DNA of 15,405 nt, taken from the NCBI GenBank assembly GCA_001801515.1, contig MGXX01000065.1, forward strand, positions 1 to 15,405, read 5' to 3'. The notes beneath the pieces were generated by a model. It was not told the DNA's origin. It did not search any database and was given only the letters and a program-made list of their open reading frames with translations. Positions 1 through 6,981 of this stretch are shown piece by piece. The position numbers were made by a program, and so were the translations under genes. The number at the start of each line of letters is the position of its first letter. Position 1 is the first letter of the stretch. The stretch is from Gammaproteobacteria bacterium RIFCSPHIGHO2_12_FULL_38_11. GTDB lineage: Bacteria; Pseudomonadota; Gammaproteobacteria; Coxiellales; Coxiellaceae.

Positions 1-537
1 TTTTGCCGCATTACCTTCTTGTTTGTCAATATCGCCTTTTACCCAATCAATGGCAGGCATAAAACTTTTATCACTCACTGTTTTTAATTGCATTAATGCA
101 TCAGCTGCTTTTCCTTGTGACAATAAAATACGCGCAGAATTAAGGCGTGCAATTTGCTGTAATCGCTTTTGATTTGAGTGATCAATCACCCATTGCAAAT
201 TGGACAATGCAGCGGGTAAATCATTTTGCGCAACAGCGACTTTTGCAAATAATAATGCACTTAATGCTGCATAGGGTGAAGCTGAATAATCACGCATTAA
301 AAGTGTCGCGCCCCCTTGTACGGTCGATACTTTATTGTCTGCGTCCGCTTGTAAGATAGACTGGTAAATCATAGATGCTTTGAGCTCATGACGCACTTGA
401 ACGGCATGCCAATAACGCCATCCAAATCCAATACCTAAACCAATCACGATTGCGATTATTAAAAATTTTCCATTTTCACGCCACCATTTCCGGATGGATT
501 CAATTTGTTCTTTCTCTGAAACATAGCCGTCTAGCAT
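1..537 (-). CDS. yfgM: YfgM-like ancillary SecYEG translocon subunit (3' end off left edge)
   Basis: The first 179 codons of a gene continuing past the left edge. The protein begins MLDGYVSEKEQIESIRKWWR, then has one hydrophobic membrane segment (about residues 24-40) and an alanine/leucine-rich helical region typical of TPR repeats. This is the YfgM layout: a short cytoplasmic tail, one transmembrane helix and a periplasmic TPR domain. YfgM associates with the SecYEG translocon and periplasmic chaperones; its tail has also been linked to stress regulation in E. coli. The start is supported by an AGAGAG ribosome site about 7 bases upstream on the minus strand. It lies 32 bases downstream of hisS, the same neighbour as in E. 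coli (hisS-yfgM-bamB-der), so it is very likely the distal gene of this operon. Identification is firm from family and synteny; the C-terminus is not visible. Confidence 0.9.
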   Translation of the reverse strand, partial: MLDGYVSEKEQIESIRKWWRENGKFLIIAIVIGLGIGFGWRYWHAVQVRHELKASMIYQSILQADADNKVSTVQGGATLLMRDYSASPYAALSALLFAKVAVAQNDLPAALSNLQWVIDHSNQKRLQQIARLNSARILLSQGKAADALMQLKTVSDKSFMPAIDWVKGDIDKQEGNAAK

Positions 538-569
538 ATAAAATCTCTCTGTTGTTCATCACGCGGTCG

Positions 570-1838
570 CTAGCGCTTCCGCTTCCATTCACTCGTTAAA
601 AACAAAAATAGTTCTTCAAGCGTCATTGTTTTCTGATCCACATTTTCCCGCAAATTTTTCACGGTAACGGAATCATCTGCAATTTCTTTTTCACCTAAAA
701 TTAAGGCGTATTTCGCAGCACTTTTATCCGCACGTTTAAACTGCGAACCAAAACTAACATTATCACAATTCATTTCAATTTTAATATCAGTAAATTGATT
801 GCGGATTTTTTCACAAAAAGAAAATGCAGCTTTACTGTCATCTGAGATGACGTAAAAATCAGATGCATTGGTTATCTTTTCTTTGGTTTGTAACAATAAA
901 GCAATACGTTCCAAACCCATAGCAAAACCAACTGCCGGCATGGATTTTCCACCCAATAATGCTACCAATCCATCATAACGTCCACCTGCACATACTGTTC
1001 CCTGCGCACCTAAATGTGTCGTTACCCATTCAAATACGGTTAAACAATAATAATCTAATCCACGCACCAATTTTGGATTAATACGAAACGAAATATTTGC
1101 TGCCTTTAATAATTCGCATAATTGATCGAAATGATTTTTAGCATCACCTTCAACAAAATCCATTAGTTTGGGCGCGTTTTCAATTACTGTTTTCATTTCC
1201 GGATTTTTAGAATCTAAAATGCGCAATGGGTTAGTCACTAATCTTCGTTGCGAATCGTCATCTAGCTGATTTTTATGCGCATCTAAATATTTTATCAGTT
1301 CGATTTTATAATTTTCTCGCTGTGAAAAAGAACCCAGGGTATTTATTTCTAATGTCACATCATCAGACAGTTTCAGTCGGTCTAATATGCGTTTCGATAA
1401 TAATATGGTTTCCGCATCAATATCAGGACCCGCTAATCCAAACGCCTCAACACCCAATTGATGAAACTGACGTTGACGCCCTTTTTGTGGACGTTCGTGG
1501 CGAAACATCGGACCCATGTACCATAAACGCTGAATTTGATTGTATAACAACCCGTGTTCCACACCTGCCCTAACACAACTCGCTGTCCCTTCAGGTCTTA
1601 AAGATAAACTATCGCCATTACGATCTTCAAACGTATACATTTCTTTTTCAACAACGTCTGTTGCATCACCGATACCACGCTTGAACAATTGCGTTTGTTC
1701 AAGCAGTGGAAAACGAATTTCATGATAACCGTATTGTGAAACAACAGAGCGACATGTGCTTTCTATATGCTGCCAATACGCTATTTCTGACGGCAAAATA
1801 TCATGCATGCCGCGAATGGCTTGGATTTTTTCTGTCAT
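570..1838 (-). CDS. hisS: Histidyl-tRNA synthetase
   Basis: Class II aminoacyl-tRNA synthetase that charges tRNA-His in the cytosol. The 422 residues match the usual HisRS length (about 424). Visible motifs are RPEGTA at residues 81-86, class II motif 2 with FRHERP (112-117, Arg113), the HisRS signature LVRGLDYY with the catalytic Arg259, AGGRYDG (284-290), and motif 3 GFAMGLER (304-311). A C-terminal anticodon-binding domain occupies roughly the last 95 residues. The ATG shares its A with the last base of the rodZ stop (TAATG) and I see no strong ribosome site before it, so translation is probably coupled to rodZ. In E. coli ispG sits between rodZ and hisS; here it is absent from the cluster. 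The C-terminus ends in the basic run WKRKR. Confidence 0.97.
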   Translation of the reverse strand: MTEKIQAIRGMHDILPSEIAYWQHIESTCRSVVSQYGYHEIRFPLLEQTQLFKRGIGDATDVVEKEMYTFEDRNGDSLSLRPEGTASCVRAGVEHGLLYNQIQRLWYMGPMFRHERPQKGRQRQFHQLGVEAFGLAGPDIDAETILLSKRILDRLKLSDDVTLEINTLGSFSQRENYKIELIKYLDAHKNQLDDDSQRRLVTNPLRILDSKNPEMKTVIENAPKLMDFVEGDAKNHFDQLCELLKAANISFRINPKLVRGLDYYCLTVFEWVTTHLGAQGTVCAGGRYDGLVALLGGKSMPAVGFAMGLERIALLLQTKEKITNASDFYVISDDSKAAFSFCEKIRNQFTDIKIEMNCDNVSFGSQFKRADKSAAKYALILGEKEIADDSVTVKNLRENVDQKTMTLEELFLFLTSEWKRKR

Positions 1839-2500
1839 TATTGCGCCGGTCTAATTGTATAAGTGACGTGCGGTTCTCTTGCTTTTTTTACCCTGTGTTT
1901 CCTTCTAAAGGGCGCATTGCTTTGCACATTTGTAACGATTGGGTGTGCTGTAATAGGTGGAGCAACAGTTTGAAGGGCAGGTTGAGCGATAGCCACAGGT
2001 GGCGATTGCGTTACAAACACAGGCGCTGCCAGTGTTTCTGTTTGTCGTTCTGCTGTCGCTACCACTTTTTTTACTACTGGCGCTGTTGGCGTGGACATTG
2101 ATAGCTTAACTATGAATATTACTATCAGCAGCAAAACACCTGCAGCACAGGCCATCACTTCCCATCGAGGTAAATTTAACCGTAATGCTTGACTTGTAAC
2201 ATTTCTCACTGGCGCGCCTTCAATAATCGATGCAACAGGCTGCGAAACGACAGACATCAAACCAGAATCATCCAGCAACGCTGTAATCTTTGCATCAGAA
2301 ACGCCCACTACACGAGCATAAGAACACAAATATCCACGCACATAAATTCGTGCGCCCATACTGGCATACCTATCTTGCTCAAGATCGCGAATCAAGGTAA
2401 CTGATAAATGCAATTGCTTTGCTATTTCTTCTTGCGTTAGGGCAAGCGCATCCCGCGCTGCCACAAGAAATTTTCCTGGAGACACTGTTTTTTGAGACAT
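1838..2500 (-). CDS. rodZ: RodZ-like cytoskeletal membrane protein, short form
   Basis: A 220-residue single-pass membrane protein. Residues about 8-75 form an XRE/HTH_25-type helix-turn-helix (ALTQEEIAKQLHLSVTLIRDLE, followed by YVRGYL), which in RodZ binds MreB rather than DNA. A hydrophobic segment at about 113-133 is followed by a Pro/Ala/Thr/Val-rich periplasmic stretch and a basic tail. RodZ links MreB to the elongation machinery and helps maintain rod shape. The usual C-terminal beta-domain (DUF4115) seems absent: E. coli RodZ has about 337 residues, and this protein stops shortly after the linker. The start is supported by AAGGA about 7 bases upstream. It lies 22 bases after ndk and overlaps hisS by one base. 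The HTH-TM architecture and the hisS neighbourhood make RodZ the best call, though a diverged or truncated relative is possible. Confidence 0.85.
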   Translation of the reverse strand: MSQKTVSPGKFLVAARDALALTQEEIAKQLHLSVTLIRDLEQDRYASMGARIYVRGYLCSYARVVGVSDAKITALLDDSGLMSVVSQPVASIIEGAPVRNVTSQALRLNLPRWEVMACAAGVLLLIVIFIVKLSMSTPTAPVVKKVVATAERQTETLAAPVFVTQSPPVAIAQPALQTVAPPITAHPIVTNVQSNAPFRRKHRVKKAREPHVTYTIRPAQ

Positions 2501-2522
2501 AATTCATCCTTAATTATGGTTT

Positions 2523-2945
2523 TTACGCACAAATTTCTTCAGGTTGAAAGAAAAAAGCGATTTCTTGCTGTGCTGTGTCGACAGCATCAGATCCATGTAC
2601 TGCATTAGCATCAATTGAATCCGCGAAATCAGCACGAATTGTACCGGGCGCGGCTTCTTTTGGATTCGTAGCACCCATAATATCACGATTTTTTAAAATA
2701 GCATTTTCGCCTTTCAATACTAGGATTAATACGGGTCCTTGTATCATAAAATTAACAAGTGGTATAAAAAAAGGACGTTCTTTATGAACAGCATAAAATG
2801 CCTCTGCTTCTTCACGCTTTAACTGCTTCATTTTAGCGGCAAAGACTTTTAATCCTGCGTCTTCAAAACGCGTGATAATTTTTCCAATGACGTTTTTTGC
2901 GACGGCATCTGGTTTAACAATAGACAATGTTTGTTCAATAGACAT
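2523..2945 (-). CDS. ndk: Nucleoside diphosphate kinase
   Basis: A 140-residue protein matching the usual bacterial Ndk length (about 141-143). It transfers the gamma phosphate of ATP to nucleoside diphosphates through a phosphohistidine, balancing NTP and dNTP pools in the cytosol. It begins [15 protein letters not shown], and the active-site motif NAVHGSDA carries the catalytic His; [12 protein letters not shown] is the conserved nucleotide-binding stretch. The frame stays open upstream to 3035, but Ndk homologues start at MSIEQ, and a GGGG ribosome site lies about 9 bases before the ATG at 2945, so I chose that start. It heads the minus-strand operon ndk-rodZ-hisS-yfgM and diverges from dacA. 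In E. coli ndk also lies upstream of rodZ, but with rlmN and pilF between. Confidence 0.97.
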   Translation of the reverse strand: MSIEQTLSIVKPDAVAKNVIGKIITRFEDAGLKVFAAKMKQLKREEAEAFYAVHKERPFFIPLVNFMIQGPVLILVLKGENAILKNRDIMGATNPKEAAPGTIRADFADSIDANAVHGSDAVDTAQQEIAFFFQPEEICA

Positions 2946-2982
2946 AATAAAACCCCGATTATTCAACTTTAAAAACGCGACA

Positions 2983-2988
2983 ATTATA
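2983..2988 (-). promoter_or_regulatory. Possible -10 element for the ndk operon
   Basis: On the minus strand this reads TATAAT, a perfect -10 hexamer, about 37 bases before the ndk start codon. The matching -35 is weak (TTCGCA with an over-long 19-base spacer). A second candidate lies further upstream: TTGTTA, a 16-base spacer, then TATACT. The hexamer is seen directly; promoter function is inferred. Confidence 0.4.
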
Positions 2989-3020
2989 TCCTGAAATCGA
3001 TTTAAAATGCGAAGTATAAT

Positions 3021-3049
3021 TTGAAACAATTTCATAACAACGTTATCAT
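3021..3049 (+). promoter_or_regulatory. Sigma70-type promoter for dacA
   Basis: TTGAAA (3021-3026), an exact 17-base spacer, then TATCAT (3044-3049). Each hexamer matches the sigma70 consensus at five of six positions. Transcription would start near 3056, leaving a leader of about 35 bases containing the GAGGAAAA ribosome site before the dacA ATG at 3092. This is the best-formed promoter in the window. Confidence 0.65.
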
Positions 3050-3091
3050 AGGCTCAATTTTATTGGATATTTTCATTGAGGAAAACTATAT

Positions 3092-4330
3092 ATGACTAAG
3101 CGCCTAGTTCAAATTATTGCGGCAACCGTATTTCTAAGCACCACAGCCCTTGCCAGTGTCACACCGCCACCTAAAGTACCGGCTGCACCGGCACCGCAAG
3201 CTGTTGCAGAAGCACCTATTCCCACAGCCAACCCAATCGCACTCTCAACCAATAATCAACCAACCATTATTCCTACCGCTCCAAATTTAAATTCTTCAGG
3301 TTATGTATTAATGGATGCTGACACAGGCATGATTATCGCACATAAAAATATGCATCAAGAAATGCAGCCCGCCAGCCTAACAAAATTAATGACACTCTAT
3401 TTAACATTTAACGCTTTAAGGAATGGCCAAATTCATTTAACAGATGAAGTGCGTGTAAGCAAAAAAGCATGGCAAACCGGCGGCTCCCGTATGTTTATTA
3501 AAGAAGGTAGTTTGGTCACTGTACAAAATTTAATTGACGGAATTATTGTGGCCTCAGGAAATGATGCTTGTGTTGCTTTATCACAATACGTCGGCGGTAA
3601 TGAATCTACTTTTGTTGACATGATGAATGCAGCAGCAGCACAGCTCGGCATGAAGAATACGCATTATGTCGATAGCACAGGACTACCACAACCTGAACAT
3701 CACTCAACACCCTACGACATGGCATTATTAACACGTGCAATCATCGAAAATTTCCCACAATACTACCCCCTTTTCAAACAAGGCTGGATTACTTATAACG
3801 GAATCAAGCAACCCAACCGTAATCGTTTATTATGGCGTGATCCTTCAGTAGATGGCTTGAAAACGGGTCACACTAATGAAGCGGGATACTGCTTAATTTC
3901 TTCTGCATTGCGTAAAGGGATGCGTTTGATTTCTGTTGTTATGGGAGCACCCACTGATGCAAAACGTGCAAGCGATTCAGAAGCCTTATTAAATTGGGGT
4001 TTCCGTTTTTACAGCACGCATAAATTATTCGACGCCAATAAAACTCTGGCTAATCCACGTGTTTGGTCAGGTGAAACAAAAACAGTGGCCATTGGTTTGG
4101 CATCACCCCTATATGTCACCATTCAACATGGCATCTATTCACATCTAACACCGCAAGTTTCTATTAACGCAAAATTAAATGCACCGATTAAAAAAGGTCA
4201 AACAGTTGGCACACTCAACATTGTTTTAAATAATGTAGTTATTGCCAGCGCACCATTGGTCGCATTAGAAAATGATTTAAAAGGCGGTATATTCTCGCGT
4301 GTTTGGGATTACGTTGCGATGCATATATAA
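3092..4330 (+). CDS. dacA: D-alanyl-D-alanine carboxypeptidase (PBP5 family)
   Basis: A 412-residue class C low-molecular-weight penicillin-binding protein that removes the terminal D-Ala from peptidoglycan stem peptides in the periplasm. An N-terminal signal peptide covers about residues 1-22. The catalytic triad motifs are all visible: SxxK as SLTK (Ser95, Lys98), SxN as SGN (155-157) and KTG (257-259). A beta-rich PBP5 C-terminal domain follows, ending in a short amphipathic helix (FSRVWDYVAM) of the kind that anchors PBP5 to the inner membrane. A Pro/Ala-rich linker (about residues 24-47) separates signal peptide and catalytic domain, placing the nucleophile about 20 residues later than in E. 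coli PBP5. A GAGGAAAA ribosome site precedes the ATG. The downstream ybeD-lipB-lipA order supports dacA over its paralogue dacC. Confidence 0.93.
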   Translation: MTKRLVQIIAATVFLSTTALASVTPPPKVPAAPAPQAVAEAPIPTANPIALSTNNQPTIIPTAPNLNSSGYVLMDADTGMIIAHKNMHQEMQPASLTKLMTLYLTFNALRNGQIHLTDEVRVSKKAWQTGGSRMFIKEGSLVTVQNLIDGIIVASGNDACVALSQYVGGNESTFVDMMNAAAAQLGMKNTHYVDSTGLPQPEHHSTPYDMALLTRAIIENFPQYYPLFKQGWITYNGIKQPNRNRLLWRDPSVDGLKTGHTNEAGYCLISSALRKGMRLISVVMGAPTDAKRASDSEALLNWGFRFYSTHKLFDANKTLANPRVWSGETKTVAIGLASPLYVTIQHGIYSHLTPQVSINAKLNAPIKKGQTVGTLNIVLNNVVIASAPLVALENDLKGGIFSRVWDYVAMHI

Positions 4331-4339
4331 CAGCAATCC

Positions 4340-4400
4340 GTGTCAGTAGTCAGCTTTGCTCTCACTGATCACTGACACTATTCACTCACACTGACACTAT
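4340..4400. repeat. Inverted and direct repeats of a CTGACAC motif between dacA and ybeD
   Basis: GTGTCAGTAGTCAG (4340-4353) can pair with CTGATCACTGACAC (4365-4378): a 14-bp stem with two mismatched positions and an 11-base loop. No T-tract follows, so this is not a classical terminator. The right arm runs into a 12-base perfect direct repeat, CACTGACACTAT at 4370-4381 and 4389-4400, with a 19-base period. It could attenuate transcription between dacA and ybeD, bind a protein, or be a decayed dispersed repeat; the sequence does not decide among these. Confidence 0.6.
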
Positions 4401-4405
4401 AATCT

Positions 4406-4675
4406 ATGACAAACGGCCCCCAATACGTCATCAAATTCCCTTGCGACTTTACCTTGAAAGTGATGGGTGAAGCGCAAGGAGATTTTGAAGCAGTCACCCT
4501 TGCTGTCGTTAAAAAACATTTCCCTAAAACGGATCTTGCAGAAATTCAAAAAAATTCCAGCAAGCAAGGTAAGTATTTAGCATTATCAATTACCGTCAAT
4601 GCAGAATCAAAAATGCAACTCGATGCACTTTATCAAGAATTATCTAGCACAAAAGAGATTTTGATGGTGTTGTAA
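4406..4675 (+). CDS. ybeD: YbeD/DUF493 family protein
   Basis: An 89-residue soluble protein of the DUF493/YbeD family, about the length of E. coli YbeD (87). Family features are visible: FPCDFTLKVMG near the N-terminus, SSKQGKYLALSITVNA in the middle, and a C-terminus ending in MVL. The fold is a small ferredoxin-like alpha-beta domain; the function is unresolved, though the gene is often found with lipB and dacA. The start is fixed by alignment to the family N-terminus. The 20 bases before the ATG hold no recognisable ribosome site, and a TATAAT hexamer lies at 4398-4403, too close to the ATG to be an ordinary -10 for this gene. The gene may rely on dacA read-through. In E. coli lipB comes next; here a minus-strand toxin-antitoxin pair intervenes. 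Confidence 0.9.
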   Translation: MTNGPQYVIKFPCDFTLKVMGEAQGDFEAVTLAVVKKHFPKTDLAEIQKNSSKQGKYLALSITVNAESKMQLDALYQELSSTKEILMVL

Positions 4676-4710
4676 ATATAGAAAAAAATCGTCATGAATT
4701 CTTTCCTATG

Positions 4711-5031
4711 TCATTTTTTAGGTATTTTAGAAAGCAAGTCTTTTATTTTTTTAAGTAATTTTGGCGTGATCTTATCTTGATTTTCAATTTTACTAATATA
4801 GGCCTGAGAAACACGCATTATTTTTGCCAATTCTCTTTGTGTTATCCCCGCATTTATTCGCGCCAAAGCAATAGGATTGTCGACATAATCTGCTGGATCA
4901 AATAACACGTACTCATTTTCCGAATATTTTATTTTCTTTTTAAATTCATGAGTCAATGTATCATAAATATGAACAGGTAAAAGCACGTATTCATTTTTTC
5001 CATCTATTGATTTAATAATCTGTAAATTCAT
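4711..5031 (-). CDS. XRE-family helix-turn-helix antitoxin
   Basis: A 106-residue protein with two parts. Residues 1-50 contain the short strand pattern EYVLLPVHIYDTL, which resembles the N-terminal segment of antitoxins paired with RelE/ParE toxins. Residues about 52-88 form a clear XRE helix-turn-helix (GITQRELAKIMRVSQAYIS, then KIEN). A lysine-rich tail follows. It overlaps the upstream toxin gene by four bases (ATGA), so translation is coupled. By analogy with HigBA-type modules it should neutralise the toxin and repress their shared promoter. The toxin-first order is the HigBA order. The gene is visibly more AT-rich than neighbouring ybeD and lipB and runs opposite to them, consistent with acquisition by transfer. 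HTH identification is strong; the exact antitoxin family name is less certain. Confidence 0.85.
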   Translation of the reverse strand: MNLQIIKSIDGKNEYVLLPVHIYDTLTHEFKKKIKYSENEYVLFDPADYVDNPIALARINAGITQRELAKIMRVSQAYISKIENQDKITPKLLKKIKDLLSKIPKK

Positions 5032-5291
5032 TTGTATACATCTCCACGTGGTTTTATTTTTTCAATGGCAATAATTTTAATACTGTCATCTCGACTAAAA
5101 ATGACTCTCCACTTGCCAACTCGTAAGCGATAACAATTTGATCCAAGCAATGGCTTAATGTCCAGTTGTAAGCTGTCTGGATTAGATCCTAACATTACAA
5201 TTTTTTCTGTAATCCTGTTACGGTCAGTTTTAGAAAGACTTTTTAAAGTTTTTCTCACCTCTTTTCTAATTAATATTTGGTAAGAGATCAT
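5028..5291 (-). CDS. RelE/ParE-superfamily toxin
   Basis: An 87-residue basic protein with the RelE-superfamily pattern: an N-terminal strand (YQILIRKEVRKTLKSL), two helices, then YRLRVGKWRVIF followed by a strand and the C-terminal motif PRGDVYK. The conserved arginines in YRLRVGKWR and the C-terminal R-x-D-V-Y are the residues expected in an active RelE-type ribosome-dependent mRNA interferase, and nothing looks broken. The start follows AAGGATT, about 8 bases upstream. The stop overlaps the antitoxin start (ATGA), forming a two-gene operon with the toxin first. It diverges from lipB across about 100 bases. Sequence alone does not separate RelE-like mRNA cleavage from ParE-like gyrase poisoning, although the C-terminal motif favours the former. 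Confidence 0.87.
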   Translation of the reverse strand: MISYQILIRKEVRKTLKSLSKTDRNRITEKIVMLGSNPDSLQLDIKPLLGSNCYRLRVGKWRVIFSRDDSIKIIAIEKIKPRGDVYK

Positions 5292-5310
5292 TTTACATAA
5301 TCCTTATAGA

Positions 5311-5340
5311 GTTATCATAGGTTATATTTGGTTGTATTTC
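5311..5340. promoter_or_regulatory. Helically phased direct repeats, candidate operator between the toxin gene and lipB
   Basis: Three consecutive 10-base blocks begin GTTATCATAG, GTTATATTTG and GTTGTATTTC, giving one repeat per helical turn. They lie 20-50 bases upstream of the toxin start and 53-82 bases upstream of lipB. Placement and phasing suit an operator for the HTH antitoxin, and binding here could also affect lipB. The first block plus one base (GTTATCATAGG, 5311-5321) is identical to the dacA promoter -10 region (3042-3052), so it may instead carry a -10 (TATCAT) for lipB. The repeats are seen; the role is inferred. Confidence 0.4.
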
Positions 5341-5392
5341 TACACCCTTTTTAATCCTTGATCAATACCGTGTTTTTCAATAGGATATCGTC

Positions 5393-6022
5393 ATGAAAAA
5401 TGACTTAACCATCCGCGACCTTGCCATTGCCGATTACCAAAACACGTGGGAAAAAATGCGTGACTTTACCGATTCGCGCACTGCAGACACCTGTGATGAA
5501 GTGTGGGTGTTACAACATCCCCCTGTTTTTACGCAGGGTTTAGCGGGAAAACCGGAACATGTTTTAAATCCGCACACAATTCCCGTCATTCAAACCGATC
5601 GCGGCGGCCAAGTAACCTATCATGGCCCAGGACAGCTTGTGTTATATCCCCTCATTGATTTAAAAAGAAGGCCATTGCACGCACGTGAATTGGTTCGCAA
5701 ATTAGAAAGCACCGTGATTGCGCTTCTCACACAATTGTCCGTTATTGCCGAATCCCAATGCGCTGCACCCGGCGTTTACGTGAACGGTGCAAAAATATGC
5801 TCCATTGGTTTACGTGTACGAAAAGGTTGCAGCTATCATGGCATCGCACTCAATGTTGACATGGATTTAACACCCTTTACTTATATTAATCCCTGCGGCT
5901 ATCAAAACATTCAGATGACACAGATAAAAACATTCGTGCCCGACGTTTCTTTTGTTACAATACAACACAAATTGATTAATGCTTTTATTGAAAATTTTGG
6001 ATTCTGTAATGTCAAATTATAA
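5393..6022 (+). CDS. lipB: Octanoyl-ACP:protein N-octanoyltransferase
   Basis: A 209-residue cytosolic enzyme (E. coli LipB 213) that moves octanoate from acyl carrier protein to the lipoyl-domain lysine of pyruvate and 2-oxoglutarate dehydrogenases and the glycine cleavage H protein. Visible motifs are [11 protein letters not shown] (39-49), the core [12 protein letters not shown] (70-81), GAKICSIG with the catalytic Lys134, and NPCGY with the catalytic Cys168. These correspond to Lys135 and Cys169 of the E. coli enzyme. An AGGAT ribosome site precedes the ATG. The reading frame overlaps lipA by 14 bases, so the two lipoate steps are probably translated as a coupled pair. No clear promoter was found apart from the candidate -10 within the repeats upstream. 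Confidence 0.96.
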   Translation: MKNDLTIRDLAIADYQNTWEKMRDFTDSRTADTCDEVWVLQHPPVFTQGLAGKPEHVLNPHTIPVIQTDRGGQVTYHGPGQLVLYPLIDLKRRPLHARELVRKLESTVIALLTQLSVIAESQCAAPGVYVNGAKICSIGLRVRKGCSYHGIALNVDMDLTPFTYINPCGYQNIQMTQIKTFVPDVSFVTIQHKLINAFIENFGFCNVKL

Positions 6023-6950
6023 TCCCCTAGAAAAAACACTGGGCAAAGACAAACTCTCTCGCATCCCTGTGAAAATTGAAAACACCGCATCCCCCTTACG
6101 CAAACCCGATTGGATTCGCATTAAATTACAAAATAACGACAAAGTATCACGCATTAAAAATTTATTACGCGAAAATAACTTGCACTCTGTTTGTGAAGAA
6201 GCTTCTTGCCCTAATTTAAACGAATGTTTTAGTCATGGCACAGCCACATTTATGATCATGGGTGATAAATGCACGCGGCGTTGCGCGTTTTGCGATGTCG
6301 GACACGGGCGCCCTGACCCACTCGATCCCAATGAACCTTCCAATCTCGCCAAAACCATTGCGCTATTAGATTTAAAATATGTTGTCATCACATCCGTTGA
6401 TCGTGATGATTTACGCGATGGGGGTGCTGGTCATTTTACAGCGTGTATTGCAGCAATTCGTGAACGCTCCCCAAACATTAAAATTGAAACACTGGTGCCT
6501 GATTATCGCGGCCGTATGGATCGTGCGCTCGACGCAACCAGTCCTAATTTACCCGATGTATTTAACCACAATATCGAAACCACACCACGCTTATATAAAC
6601 AAGCACGCGCTGGTTCTGATTATCAAGTATCATTAAAATTATTAAAAACATTTAAAGAACGTTTTTCACATATCCCTACAAAATCTGGCATGATGTTAGG
6701 CTTGGGTGAAACGCCAGAAGAAGTACGGCAGGTATTGCGTGATTTGCGAGAACACTATGTTGACATGCTCACACTCGGACAATATTTACAACCGACAAAA
6801 TATCACCTACCTGTTGATCGCTATGTCACACCGCAGGAATTTCTTGATCATGCTGACTATGCAAAATCCATTGGATTTTCAAATGTTGCCAGTGGTCCTT
6901 TAGTTCGCTCTTCGTATCACGCGGATTTGCAAGCGAAAAATATTATATAA
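6009..6950 (+). CDS. lipA: Lipoyl synthase (radical SAM)
   Basis: A 313-residue radical SAM enzyme (E. coli LipA 321) that inserts two sulfur atoms into protein-bound octanoate to complete lipoate. The auxiliary iron-sulfur cluster motif C-x4-C-x5-C is at Cys62, Cys67 and Cys73. The radical SAM motif C-x3-C-x2-C is at Cys88, Cys92 and Cys95. The C-terminal RSSYHAD carries the conserved serine that ligates the auxiliary cluster. The frame is open upstream to an ATG at 5979, but that codon lies deep in lipB without a ribosome site, whereas 6009 has TTGGATT upstream and gives a normal N-terminus (MSNYNPL). The gene overlaps the lipB end by 14 bases. All catalytic residues are intact. Confidence 0.96.
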   Translation: MSNYNPLEKTLGKDKLSRIPVKIENTASPLRKPDWIRIKLQNNDKVSRIKNLLRENNLHSVCEEASCPNLNECFSHGTATFMIMGDKCTRRCAFCDVGHGRPDPLDPNEPSNLAKTIALLDLKYVVITSVDRDDLRDGGAGHFTACIAAIRERSPNIKIETLVPDYRGRMDRALDATSPNLPDVFNHNIETTPRLYKQARAGSDYQVSLKLLKTFKERFSHIPTKSGMMLGLGETPEEVRQVLRDLREHYVDMLTLGQYLQPTKYHLPVDRYVTPQEFLDHADYAKSIGFSNVASGPLVRSSYHADLQAKNII

Positions 6951-6981
6951 ACTCAGGACCCGGAGCAAGCGAAAGGATCTT

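Noticed and set aside
540..600. GC-rich imperfect palindromes around CGCTAGCG at the hisS end, considered as a terminator or REP element.
   Set aside because: The stems are short and interrupted, no T-tract follows, and yfgM starts just downstream in the same operon.
2946..3035. A 30-residue N-terminal extension of Ndk.
   Set aside because: It covers the promoter region; Ndk homologues start at MSIEQ, and the ribosome site precedes that codon.
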